The notes beneath the pieces are model-generated. The model had not been told where the DNA came from. It was given only the letters and a program-made list of their open reading frames with translations, and ran no database searches. From Tretioscincus oriximinensis (lineage: Eukaryota > Chordata > Lepidosauria > Squamata > Gymnophthalmidae), in NCBI GenBank assembly GCA_022410635.1, contig JAJVDF010000434.1:767368-831367 (forward strand): DNA of 64,000 nucleotides, written 5' to 3'. The translations under genes were made by a program, and so were the position numbers. Positions within the stretch are counted from its first letter, which is position 1; each line of letters starts with the position of its first letter. Shown in pieces: positions 10,531 to 20,974 of the stretch.

Positions 10531-11466
10531 AAATCATGGATATTCTGGAATAAATCAGCCCGCATAATGCTTTATTGGGAAATATCCAACTATAGTGGAA
10601 TAAATATGTGATGTGGGGCTGCAGCCTCAGTAAGAAAATTAGAATTGACTGTGATTACCTTATGCAGTGTAAAGCTTCAAAGATCTGACCGAACTTAGTC
10701 ACGTTTCAATCTTTCTTAAGTACTCTGCAATTAAGACTGTACTGTTAGCATCACATGCAGGCCAGTCCTGTGGTTCATGCCTGTTCTTGCAGATGCCTGT
10801 TTCCTGTAGCTTGTAAATAGGTTTGCATTAATTGAGATTTTCCACAACCTTGTAAATAAGGCCACAGAAGTTGCCAGGAGGCAATATATTATACACCATG
10901 TCTCTGTCGAGAATTATAAAAAGCTGTCTGGATATGGAGATTTCATGGCTGCCTGTAAGTTTGCCATGTGGAATGCAAAAAATAGAGCAAGAATGTGTCC
11001 AGTTTCTTTTTATGGAGGCATGAGAAGTATTTACCTGCCCTAGTTCCTTGTTATTAGTGTTCTTATTCAGGCAAGGAATTAAACAAAGGCTTGTGTCATT
11101 TATCCTACCAACTTTCACTGCATGTCAGTAACGTTTGTGAAATATATATTTCTCTGTTAGTGTACTGGCAAATAGACCTCATCCAATGAAGTTCATTCTT
11201 TAATGAACAAAATGTTGCTGGAATTTTCTAATACAATTAAAGGATAGGTATGGTTGGATCCCAATTTGAATTATAAAAGCATGGCATTGTTTTTAATTTT
11301 CAGGGCATAAATATGCGGACACTTCAGAGTTACTTCCTCAAAAGTCAGCGTAATCCTAAATTTGTTTGCTCTGGGTGACACTGAAGTGGGAACAATTTTT
11401 TGATGATCAGAATTGCTTCTTATGAGTGTAATAAGGTATTCCATCATTAAATTGAATACTTAATTG
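10531..11466. other. No recognised feature
   Basis: AT-rich, unique-looking putative intron sequence. Confidence 0.4.
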
Positions 11467-11777
11467 AGCAAGCACGGATAGCTCAGTCGCCTAGGAATCC
11501 GTCTCTCGCCTGGGCGATGGGGTTTCAAAGCCCTGTGTGGGACGTGGGGAAGGGTGAGCACCTTCCACTAGCCTGTAGCTCTAGCCAACCCAGCTATTTG
11601 AAAGCAAGAATTGCAAGAAATTGCAACTGACTGCAAGTAGATATATGGGAACCACCAGAGCCTGGTGGGGAAGATAGAATGTGAGCCTTCGGCAAAATGT
11701 ATCCTTGTAAGCCAGTTTGAGTCCCTTTGAAAGGTGAGAAAAGAGGGGTATAAGAACCAAGTTCTTCTTCTTCTTAA
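11467..11777 (+). mobile_element. tRNA-derived SINE, full length
   Basis: The best complete copy: head 'gcacggatagctcagtcgc' (A-box-like), 'ggggtttcaaagccc' (B-box-like), full body, then 'tataagaaccaagttc' and a short TTC tail. Useful as the reference for the family in this window. Confidence 0.9.
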
Positions 11778-12212
11778 TTTCAAGCCTGTGATACACCACA
11801 ATCTATTTATATATTTATTATGTCACTTTTTCAATTAAAATGTGACTGACTAGAAATTTGTACGCCTGTAAAAACATCATACAATCTCAAAGTGGTTTAA
11901 GCGTTGACTTCTGCAATTACGGAACAGGGATACTTTTGGAAGAGAACATCCCTATTTCATAAATCCTCATATTGGCTCCTATTATAGGAGATGAATCGAC
12001 ATCCCAAAAATGTATAGATTCCTTCACAAGATAAACCTTTACTGAATGACAAGCCCACCAATAAACAGAACTCTGGACCTTAAAGTAAATCCAATATTTT
12101 CAGCTGTTTTTTCACTATAAAATCTTGGTCCAAAATATATTGGCTAACTTAAGGTGTTGAAAAATTCTTTTTGTTTTGACTAATTAACTTGCCTGCCTGT
12201 GGAAAGATAATT
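11778..12212. other. No recognised feature
   Basis: AT-rich, unique-looking sequence. Confidence 0.4.
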
Positions 12213-12345
12213 TCAGACAAATAGCCGTGTTAGTCTAGTAGAAAGTCCAGCAAAGGAGCTAGTAGCACTTTAAGACTTAACTTGAGAAAAGTGGGTGGTA
12301 TAAGCTTTCGTAGACACATCTGAAGAAGTAGACGTGTCTGTGGAA
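12213..12345 (-). mobile_element. Penelope-like element terminal repeat
   Basis: Complement of the terminal sequence 'gactaacacggctatttctc' and its upstream block, as found attached to the GIY-YIG coding remnant at 25131-26145. The inner end carries 'catctgaagaagtagacgtg', the hammerhead-like core region discussed in the findings. Confidence 0.75.
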
Positions 12346-13203
12346 AGATAGTAAATCCCCAGTATCTCTTCATTATCTGAGTAAGCTTTCTGCCAGGGTA
12401 ATCTTTCTTATGTTTTCCTTTGTTTAAGCTAACGAATAACTAAGTGCAGGTTTATACTTGAACTTTCAAAACAGTGCATTGATACAGAAGAGCAGGATGC
12501 AAAGCAAAATTATTATTTCAAAAATATAAGTTCTTAAGCTTTTATCTACATGTTGTAAGATCTTGTTTTTCTTGTTTGGAATGAAACGATAAAGATGTGA
12601 CGGTGTCTGAATACTTTTCTTGGCAGCAAAGTGAAAGTTATTTGCCATGGCCTTCTGCCAAGGATGTTCATTTCCCTCTCTGTCTAACTTACAGCTTTGA
12701 CTTTTCATTGACATTCAAAGCGGGACTGAGTCTGTTTAGTTTTTCAAGATCAGCTACGTGCTGCCACTTGTTTGCTTAATGGACGACACTACTTTGGAAA
12801 ATTTTCACAGTTTAGAGAAAACTGAAAACTATGATGGCCATTCTAAATAGGTAGAAAGGCTTGGGGTTTGGGGTTTTTTTTTAATTCCAATTTATTTGTT
12901 AGTTGTTACTCATAAATTTTAATCCATGTTCATTCTGTCTTTAGAGTAAGACTCATTCATACTCATGAAAAAAATCAGCTCAAAAGGTACTTGGAGGTTA
13001 CCGGTGCTCCCAACCCCTCTGATCCACATTAAAATTCTGATCTTTACTGGGGATTGGAGGTTGTAATATGTGAATGCTACAATCCCTAAGCTGCTTTTGA
13101 ATTGCTACTTGACTCAGATTTTATATCCTGTTTGGAAACAGTTTGAGAAAAGACATCAAGAAAATGTAAATAGTTTTCCTTTCATATTATAGTAGAATAA
13201 TGA
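12346..13203. other. No recognised feature
   Basis: AT-rich sequence; short open frames show no domain. Confidence 0.4.
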
Positions 13204-13803
13204 TAAAGCTGCCATATTTTGGCAGCCCAAAACCGGGACGGGGGTGGGGTGGGGGTGCGTGCACACACATGTACACGCGTGCGTGCGCACGCACACACGC
13301 GTGCACATACGGATGCTTGTAATGAGACAGGCAGAACCTCTCTTCTGCCTGTCTCACCACAAGCGTCCGTGTGTGTGTGCGTAGCTGCTCCAATGCTGTT
13401 TTGCGCCTGCAGCAAAGCGCGCCAACTCGCCTCCAGCGGAGGAAAGACGCTTGGGTTTGTGACAGGAGAACAGAGCTGTCCTCCTGTCACAAACCCAGGC
13501 GTTTTTGCTCTACTGGAGGCGAGTTGGCTTTGCCTGAAAAGCAGGCGCGAAACCCCGCCTCCAGCATTGGAGCAGCTATGGCACGCTCCGAGGTTCCTTC
13601 CAGGACCCTGGAAAGCGTTGCTCGGGCTGCAGCCATCAGCTCTGACGGTCCCTTTGCCTTTAAAATCCTGGATTTTTACATTCCCTGATGCAGCACCAGG
13701 GAATGTAAAAAGCCGGGATTTTATCTTAAAACCCAGAGGGGACTATTATTTTAGTCCCCCAAACCGGGATTGTCCCGCTTTCCCGGGACATATGGCAACC
13801 CTA
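13204..13803. mobile_element. Non-autonomous hAT element, 600 bp
   Basis: Right end 'ggcaaccct(a)', and a mutated left end of the TAGGGTTGCC...GGCAACCCTA family that is intact at 37929-38370. It is flanked by aataatga (13196-13203) and actaatga (13804-13811), an 8-bp target duplication with one mismatch, as expected for hAT. Inside are a CA/GT-CG alternating tract (13260-13312) and a long hairpin. There is no transposase. Confidence 0.8.
13381..13580. repeat. Long imperfect hairpin inside hAT element
   Basis: Arms of about 90-100 nt, 13381-13470 and 13477-13580. Both carry the blocks 'agctgctccaatgctg', 'gccaactcgcctccag' and 'gggtttgtgacaggag' (or their complements), separated by only a few bases. 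Smaller hairpins occur at 13324-13355 and 13664-13725. Structure seen directly; role unknown. Confidence 0.8.
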
Positions 13804-13973
13804 ACTAATGAACAGTGAGCAAGCTACATTGGTGCCAACTTGCCTTAGCATAAAGAATGTGGAGTGGCCAAAAGAAGTTGTGACACAAAGGAAATTGGAC
13901 TTGTATTTCCAGTCTAATTATCAGCCTTCTAAGTATATTATGGTATCTATTCCAGAAAAGACCTATTTGGTTT

Positions 13974-14525
13974 AGAAGAAGAAGAACTGGGTTCTTATAC
14001 CCCACTTTTCTCACCTTTCAAGGGGACTCAAATTGGCTTAAAGGGTATTTTGCCCAAAGGCTTCCATTCTATCTTCCCCACCAGGCTGTAGTGGTTCCCA
14101 TGTATCTACTTGCAGTCAGTTGCAATTTCTTGCAATTCTTGCTTCCGAATAGCTGGGTTGGCTAGAGCTATAGGCTAGGAGAAGGTGCTCACCCTTCCCC
14201 ACATCTGACACAGGGCTTTGAAACCTGATCTCCCAGATGAGAGACCGTTTCCTAAGAGACTGAGCTATTCGCAGGGCTTTTTTTGTGCCGGAACGCACTG
14301 GAACCCAGTACCGGCACCTTTTATTTAGGCGATTGGGGGGGGGGCGGCAGCGGGGGCGGCACCGCTAACACCGCCCCACGCCGCTAACGCCGCCACCGCC
14401 CCACGCCCTCCCACGCCTCCCCCACCCCCCACCACCGCCGCCGCTAACACCACCCCCCTCACCGGCGTTAGTACCGTTACCTTTTTTTCTAGAAAAAAAG
14501 CACTGGTTATTCGTGCCTGCACAAA
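13974..14525 (-). mobile_element. tRNA-SINE, minus strand, split by a hAT MITE
   Basis: The SINE runs from its GAA tail (13974-13988) through the body to the A-box region at 14264, and resumes at 14506 with the last bases of the head ('ttattcgtgcctgcac'). The interruption is the MITE at 14272-14505. Confidence 0.85.
14272..14505. mobile_element. hAT-type MITE, 234 bp
   Basis: Ends CAGGGCTTTTTTT and AAAAAAAGCACTG are imperfect terminal inverted repeats. The flanks gctattcg (14264-14271) and gttattcg (14506-14513) form an 8-bp target duplication with one mismatch. The interior is extremely GC-rich and rich in 'gccgctaac' units. A second copy lies at 61670-61946. Confidence 0.85.
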
Positions 14526-14739
14526 TGACATTGGGTAACTGGACAGAAAATGATTAGCAATTTTGCAGCTGTGGTGTCTCTTTCTGAAGAGGGATCAAAT
14601 GTGGAAAAACTAGGTGTAGCTAGGACCTCAGTCATAAACATTCCTGTGTGTCAGCTTAAAACTTCCTCATATTGGAACTATTGGAACTAGCCTCTTGCAT
14701 TACAATAATGCAATTATTTCTACCCTTGCTCCCATCCAT

Positions 14740-14900
14740 GCCTCCACCCACTGCCTCCCTCCCTTTCCCTCTCCCATTTCCCTTCCACCTACTGTTTCTT
14801 TGTTTTGTTCTTTCCATTTTCCTTTCCTACCTTCTCTATTTTTTCTTTATCTTCCTTCCCTTCCATCTTCCCTTTGTTTTTCCTTTCTCTCCTAAGTACT
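14740..14900. repeat. Polypyrimidine tract
   Basis: Dense C/T runs on the plus strand (CCCTTT/CTTCC). No unit repeat and no gene; open frames through it are compositional artefacts. Confidence 0.7.
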
Positions 14901-15030
14901 GGTCCCAGTACTGAACCCCAGAGTGTTCTATTTATCACATCTTTCCACCCAGAGAACAGACCATTTATTACTTCTCTCTGTTTTTTCCCTTTTAGACAGT
15001 TTCTAACTCAGAACTCTGGTCTCTTGATGC

Positions 15031-15128
15031 TGCCAAAGTTCCAAGCCCTGTCATTGAATCTCTGGAGACCATCAAAGTTCCAAGCCCTGTCATTGGTCTC
15101 TAGAGGCCGCCAAAGTTCCAAGCCCTGT
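15031..15128. repeat. Minisatellite, about 39-bp unit, three copies
   Basis: 'caaagttccaagccctg' recurs at 15034, 15073 and 15111 (spacing 39 and 38), with related flanks ('tcattg', 'tctctggagacc'/'tctctagaggcc'). Confidence 0.8.
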
Positions 15129-17299
15129 ACATGTACATAGAAGTTGATAATTAAAAATTCAGAAACTTGCCCTATATTATATTATTATATGCAATTTATA
15201 TTGGTTTAAGTGAAACATGTAAAAAAAATGCTCATGAATTCTATCCCTGTCATCTGCTTAAAATCTCTTGGGTATGTGCATGATTTACAGGAGTTCCTCA
15301 TACAGGATTGACCAGTGGAGAAAAAACCTTGAAAATACCGATTCTGTTCTTGTAGACATAAAAGGGCATATGAATGCAGCAAACTGTTAGGCTATAGAAA
15401 CTTAATGAGTGCCCTTATTACTTCACCTTTTGTCCCAGCAATGGTCATACTTCTTGCAGAAATACAATCCCCTTATCTAATAACTTCAAACTTGCTTTCT
15501 GAATGGGTTATACACATTTCATTTTTGAGCAATCTATAAATGGAGTATATAGAAAGAAAAAATTTAGCCTAAATAAGAAATTGCTCAAGCTTTTTTCCTT
15601 AAAAAAGATTTTAAAATGGATTGTGTTTAATCATAAATATTTACTGCAAAAGACTGGTGAAAGATAACGTCAAATGTTAGCTGTAATATTCTTTAGAAAA
15701 TTCTGGCAGTATATGTGGTGCTAATGGTATTTTTTTAATATTTCTCCAAGAATCCCCTGATTTTGAGCTTGATTTGTTAATTTGTTTGCATGGCACATCA
15801 TAGTAGTTTTGCCTGATAATGATATTTTAGGAGGACTTGTTTAGCAAATCTGAATCTGATTTTAAAAACGGTCAGCCTAATCCCCTGCCAACCAAGGTGG
15901 TTAGAAATTGCAAAACATCCCAGGAGGTAAGCTTGTTGTTGGCAATACCAAGGCGTTGTGAAAAACAGGAGATTAGGACAAATAAGATTGCCCAATGAAA
16001 ATAAAAACACACATGACTAAAGTGGGTGTTATAAATATACGCATTCACAATAAAACCAAGACTATTTGAATGAGAGGTCACTCGCAGATCACAGTTACTT
16101 TTTAAGGTGCTATTCCATTTGATACCTGGACAGGGAATTCAAAGTTGTTCCTACCCTAGACCATCCTTGTCAAACTCCTGGTTTCACAAAGATTCCTGGA
16201 TCACATTCTTCTGGTAAAAGGTGAGCTTCCGTGTGGTGGGAGAATACAGCTGGAGTCTGATCTTTATGGTGGGGAGGTGCAATGGAGGGTGTGAAATGAC
16301 CTGTGATGGTGGAAGTGCAGAGGTTATTAGTACAATGGGTTTATGGCAGCAGATAATGTTGACAAGGGATTTGAGAGTGACAAAGGGATGTGATGGCTAC
16401 AAGATCATGCAATAAGAGTGTGCAGCAACATAGGATGGGATGCTTCTTCAACAGGATTCCTTGCCTGCCCAGATCTATTATATACAACAAAACAGATCTG
16501 AGAAAATAAATGTGGCAGATGGTCTCCATCAGGAAGGAATGTTCAAAGACATAACAGAAGTGGACATCCACATCTTATTCCTCCAGAGACAAGATGGCCT
16601 CAATATTTTTTAAAAAAATACACATCCAGCACAGAGATCAAGTAGAAAGTCACCTGCATCCAAAACTATTTGCTTGTGGAAGGAAAAATATACCAATAGA
16701 AATTCCTATATAGCTGTTGAAGTCTTGGAGAGTTGTATTTTGTTGGGAAAAATCAAACAAATAAAAGAAGTGACTGAGAATATCATCTACTTGCCTTACA
16801 GATTCACTTGTTTTTCAAAGTAAGGTTTACTTTTCAATAAATGCATATAGAATATATCTGGCTTGTCTCTCACTGGAAATTTATTTTAAATAATATTCTT
16901 TATCAAAACATTTCTAAGATTTGAATTTGCAATTTTTTTCAGATACCTTATTCTAGAAAAGTTATTTGGCCAAAACTTTACTTGCCATGGAAGTTTACTT
17001 GAATAGATATTATTTTTATAAAGGCATCATAAGTCATACTCATAAAAGTATAGTATTTGGCCATGGGCTTGTGACTTGGTGGCATTATCTTTCATTGGTT
17101 CCAGTTCTATTTCCATGACACATTCCACAAAGTAACCTTGGGAGGATTTTGTTCCTTTCTTCTTCTTTTTGTGGACTCCTACAGAGATACCATGCTTTTC
17201 AACATAAATCAGAGACTGCTATGAGAAGTACACGTAATTAGAAGCTTTGGAATATGGTGTTATATGCTAAGGCATCCAACTCTATATTTCAATTCTCTC
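15129..17299. other. No recognised feature
   Basis: Over 2 kb of AT-rich, unique-looking putative intron; no repeat, exon or RNA signal could be supported. Confidence 0.4.
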
Positions 17300-17440
17300 T
17301 GTCTTGTATGGAAGACTGTGATTGATCGCCTACTGGCATCCATGGTCTGGATGAAGTCCAATAGCTTGAAATTGAATCAAGACAAGACAGAGTTATTATA
17401 TGTGTATCAAGTTTTCTAATCAGACCAAACAACAAAGTCA
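17300..17440 (+). pseudogene. L2-type LINE reverse transcriptase fragment
   Basis: Translation around 17340-17400 reads W-M-K-S-N-S-L-K-L-N-Q-D-K-T-E-L-L, the motif following the RT active site in L2-type LINEs. The flanks are too decayed to follow. Very short; inactive. Confidence 0.55.
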
Positions 17441-18035
17441 GGTAGGCTGAGTTATAACTCACCCAAAAGTTTCGATTCAGAATTTGAGTGTATTCTATAT
17501 GGTGATGCAAATAGACAATACAAGAATGATCCATACCAGAAGCACAGTAAACAAACATTTGTGTTTTCATAGTGATAACAATGATCTAGAATTTTAGAAA
17601 CAAAAAGGAAAATGTGAAACCTATTGACCCACTGCAAATCTGGAACAATTTGACCAGCTGTCCCAGTTTGTCAGATATGTACATCCACATTTATCCCTCA
17701 TGTCATAAAGGTTCTAATTTGTGTAAATACTGTATTAGTTTAAATCATTGCTGATATTCATGAGGAAGCAGTAAAAGGATTTGGGTAAGTATCACAGATC
17801 CCAACAGGAGATTCGAGTAGTAAACGGCACCTCTTACTAATGAAAAGGCATCACCTTTTTTTACTGCTGTTCGTTGGCTTGGATATCGGATCCAGTTCCA
17901 AGAGACATAACACTAAAATATGCCATTCAGATAGGAGCAAACTTAATTAAAGATAAGAATCAAATACTCTATGTGAATTTTTTATATGTAAAATAATAGA
18001 CAGTCATTCTACTAAAAATGTGCTCATAATTCCAG
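17441..18035. other. No recognised feature
   Basis: Unique-looking sequence. Confidence 0.35.
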
Positions 18036-18039
18036 AAAG

Positions 18040-18170
18040 GGCATCCGAAGAAGTAGACGTGTCTACGAAAGCTCATGCTATCTACTTTTCTACTGTCGGT
18101 CTCTAGGTGCCATTAGCCCCTTTGCTGGACTTTCTATTAGACTAACGCGGCCATTTCTCTGAAATTGACT
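18040..18170 (+). mobile_element. Penelope-like element terminal repeat
   Basis: Begins 'catccgaagaagtagacgtg' followed by 'tctacgaaagctcatgc' and ends in 'gactaacgcggccatttct'. Same terminal block as at 25.13 kb, plus orientation. Confidence 0.75.
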
Positions 18171-18429
18171 TGTAATTTCAGAAATCCTTATTTAAGGTGT
18201 CTTTCATGTGAAGGGCGCCCCATTCCCAATTTTGGAGCTAAGAAGCACCATTTTCCAAGGCATCTCTCTGGAGGATGGAAAGAAACCATTCTGCACTGCA
18301 GGTACCTCCACAAGTAATTTCACTGGAAAAAAGTTTGTGCAATGACTTCAAAGGCCCAACTGCTATTGAAAATGGGGATAATACATTGGCCCCTCCGAAG
18401 CGCCCTATTTACATCAGTGGAGATGTGGC

Positions 18430-18707
18430 CTAATATTTATTTACATATTTATTTACATTTTTATACAGCCCTATACCTGAAGGTGTCAGGGCGGTTAACA
18501 ATAAAATCATAATTAACACATTAAAAACAAACACATCTAAAAATAGGGAAAAGACAGCAGTTTTCTCAGCCAAAGGCCAGGCCAAAGAGATGTCTTCAAG
18601 CATTTTCTGAAAGCGCACAGAGATGGTGATTAATACACCTGAAGGGGGAGACTATTCTAAAGCCTGGGGGCTGCAACAGAGAAGGCCCTATCCTAATATG
18701 TTTTTGT
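18430..18707 (-). mobile_element. L2-type LINE 3' end, split by an L1 insertion
   Basis: Plus strand starts with (ATTTA)-rich tail complement and 'cctgaaggtgtcagggcggt', the complement of the L2 end. Coding-derived sequence continues to the L1 target site at 18708-18725 and probably resumes after 19519. Confidence 0.6.
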
Positions 18708-18725
18708 AAACTCTAAAAGCTATTT

Positions 18726-19501
18726 TAAGATGAAAATTGGGAAGGGTGGAGAAAAGAATTCCTTTTAATTAAATATAATAAATTCAGAGAAGGGGAATTG
18801 AAACTGACAAAGTGGTATAGGACTCCTAGCCAATTATCACATATGCTAAATACGTCATCAATATGCTGGCATTGTGGCATAGATATAGGGACCTATATCC
18901 ACATGTGGTTTGAGTGCAGAGAAGTAAAGAAGTTTTGGGAGGAGATCACAGGGGAACTTACAAATATACTCCAGGTAAATATTCCTGTTGAGAGGGAGAT
19001 CCTTATAGGAAATAAGAACTTAAGACAATTAGGGAGCGATAAGGTATATATATTTAAGCAAGGGATAAGGGCAGCTCACATTCAGATAGCAAGAGGATGG
19101 AAGGACAAAGAAAAATGGACTCAGGAAGCCTGGTATGATTATATGGCAGAAATTGTACTCTTTGACTTTTTAAGGGAAAGAAGGCTAAGAAGATTGGGAA
19201 TTATACTCCATTTAACATGGGAAAAAAAGTGGAGGGCCTTCATCTCCTATGTGATATTTCATAAAATGTATTCACCCACGGCATTTATAATATATTGGAT
19301 TTTGGATCTGAAAAGATTTACCTAAGATTGTGTTGGATATCCTCAAGTAGGGGGGGAGGGGAGGGGAGCACATAGTGGTGTGGTGGAGGTTTTCTCTATA
19401 TAGTATGACATATAAGAATGATGATTGTTTTCAATGCATATATGTGTGTAATTATACAATGTCATATTTATATATACCAATAAAAATTATTATTAAAAAA
19501 A
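18726..19501 (+). mobile_element. L1 LINE, 5'-truncated, with target-site duplication
   Basis: ORF2 3' end plus 3' UTR and poly(A) (19493-19501), preceded by an 'aataaaa' signal. The 18-bp duplication aaactctaaaagctattt flanks it at 18708-18725 and 19502-19519. This is a textbook target-primed insertion into an L2 relic. Confidence 0.9.
18798..19325 (+). pseudogene. L1 ORF2 C-terminal fragment
   Basis: 175 codons, open to the natural stop. Contains RTPSQLSHM, the cysteine/histidine block ICWHCGID...THMWF-like (here CWHCGIDIGTYIHMWFEC) and a basic tail, as at the C-terminus of vertebrate L1 ORF2. RT and endonuclease are missing through truncation. A closely similar copy is at 23032-23382. Confidence 0.85.
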
Positions 19502-19519
19502 AAACTCTAAAAGCTATTT

Positions 19520-19984
19520 CTTTTGCAGGAGTGGTAGAAAAATAGGTTTTGATGACTGATAGACTTCTGTTGTTTATTCAATTATTTTTTAAAAATATTG
19601 TGGTTTAACACATTTTGCTAAGAACATCCCACGTTTTCATTCACGTTCCAAATGCTGAGAAAGTGTGACTAGTAACTGCCATATGCTTCTTTGGTAATAT
19701 TAATGTAGAATTTTGGTGTGATTAGTTTTGGCATCACTACATATATTTCATTCCAGAATAGCACAATCATTGGAATGCATCCCGTACGAAACCAGACTGC
19801 AATACCTAGGAGAAAAAGGTGATTTTTTTTAAAAAAAGGGCAGAGTGTTAGGAGCAACACAATAAGAACTGCATTCTCATCCAGAGAGTTGCCTGGGTAC
19901 TGCTTCCAATATCAGTTTGAAAAACAGGTAAAATGCTTCTAAATGCCATTTGCAAGCAATAAAGAGCAAATGAAAATTATGCCC
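19520..19984. other. No recognised feature beyond probable L2 remainder
   Basis: The first bases after the L1 target duplication probably continue the interrupted L2 copy; beyond that nothing is recognised. Confidence 0.35.
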
Positions 19985-20100
19985 TTGTTTTTTGCATGAG
20001 ATTCCCAGATGCAATTGGTGAATCATTGTGTGAGACAGGATACTGAACTAGATGGGTTGTGGCATGATCCAGCAGGGCCTCTCTTGTGTCCTTATGTATT
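19985..20100 (+). mobile_element. CR1-like LINE 3' UTR relic
   Basis: Diverged copy of the 3' end: 'gaactagatgggttgtggc', 'tgatccagcagggcctct', then a decayed 'cttatgt' tail. Confidence 0.65.
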
Positions 20101-20974
20101 CTACTTTGCAAATACTCAGCAGTCAACCAATATCCATGTAGAATGACAGCTGAAAAACCAATCTTGGCCAATTTACTGCTTAGTGCAACATGGTTACAGA
20201 TGGAACATTGTTTCTTGGTAAATCAAATAATTGGTTTTCTATTAATGCTTGGATGATAATGTTATTCTTTCTGCCGGTTGTTGGTTTCTTCCGAGATGAT
20301 AATTCAGTACATTTTTTTCTGGAACAGCATTTCAACAGTGAAAAGTTGAAATAATGTTGTCATTGGGGCTTCAGTCAACAAATAGTGATTAAAAAGTATG
20401 TGAGAAAAATCACTGGATGAGGTTGTCTGTTTTTAAAAAAAGGTTTGAGGAAGTTGGAGAATTCTTGTGTTCATGCATTTGTGATTTTGTCAGTCATTTT
20501 GTTGAACTAGGTAACTCATGTTTTATGTATTTCTTGTTTCTTTATGCAGTCAATAGTAGTGAAAATAGTATGACAGGTTTTCTCCCCCTCAGAATGTTAC
20601 ACATCAGCTGCATAAAAGAAGGATCATATCAAACTTTAATTCATTGCTGGATTGATAACAGTTCATCTGGTATATCTGGCCTGCATCTGCGATCTGATAA
20701 AGGCTCGTTATTACAGTCTGAGAAAGATTTTACAAAAAAGATTTATATATTGTCTCTTATAAAATTTTTGAGCAATGAATAGTGTTATGCCAGTGATTTG
20801 TCAGTAAGTGTTCACTTGGGTGTCTGAGATGAATATGAATTGTTTTTATATAACTAAGACAGAAAGTGTTCTTAATAATAGTAAATTCTCAGCCTGCATT
20901 TTTAGACCATTGATGTTTCCCCCCAAAAGTACTGTCATATAAAAAAATCTTATAAATACATAAAGAACTCAAAT
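20101..20974. other. No recognised feature
   Basis: The open frame at 20417-20782 has no domain and lies in AT-rich, unique-looking sequence; not called as a gene. Confidence 0.4.

Noticed and set aside
11467..11540. Possible tRNA gene (A-box and B-box visible)
   Set aside because: It is the head of a SINE: no complete cloverleaf, and the same head occurs in many copies attached to a SINE body.
13219..13818. 199-codon open frame in the hAT element
   Set aside because: It is driven by GC-rich hairpin arms and CA/GT repeats, crosses the element's end into flanking DNA, and shows no domain.
14672..14914. Hydrophobic 80-codon frame resembling membrane segments
   Set aside because: Artefact of a polypyrimidine tract encoding Leu/Phe/Pro/Ser.
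15031..15128. CRISPR-like spaced repeat
   Set aside because: Three imperfect 39-bp head-to-tail units in vertebrate DNA are a minisatellite, not a repeat-spacer array.
18798..19325. Host zinc-finger protein suggested by the CWHCG...H block
   Set aside because: The block is the standard L1 ORF2 C-terminal Cys/His motif and is followed by L1 3' UTR, poly(A) and a target duplication.
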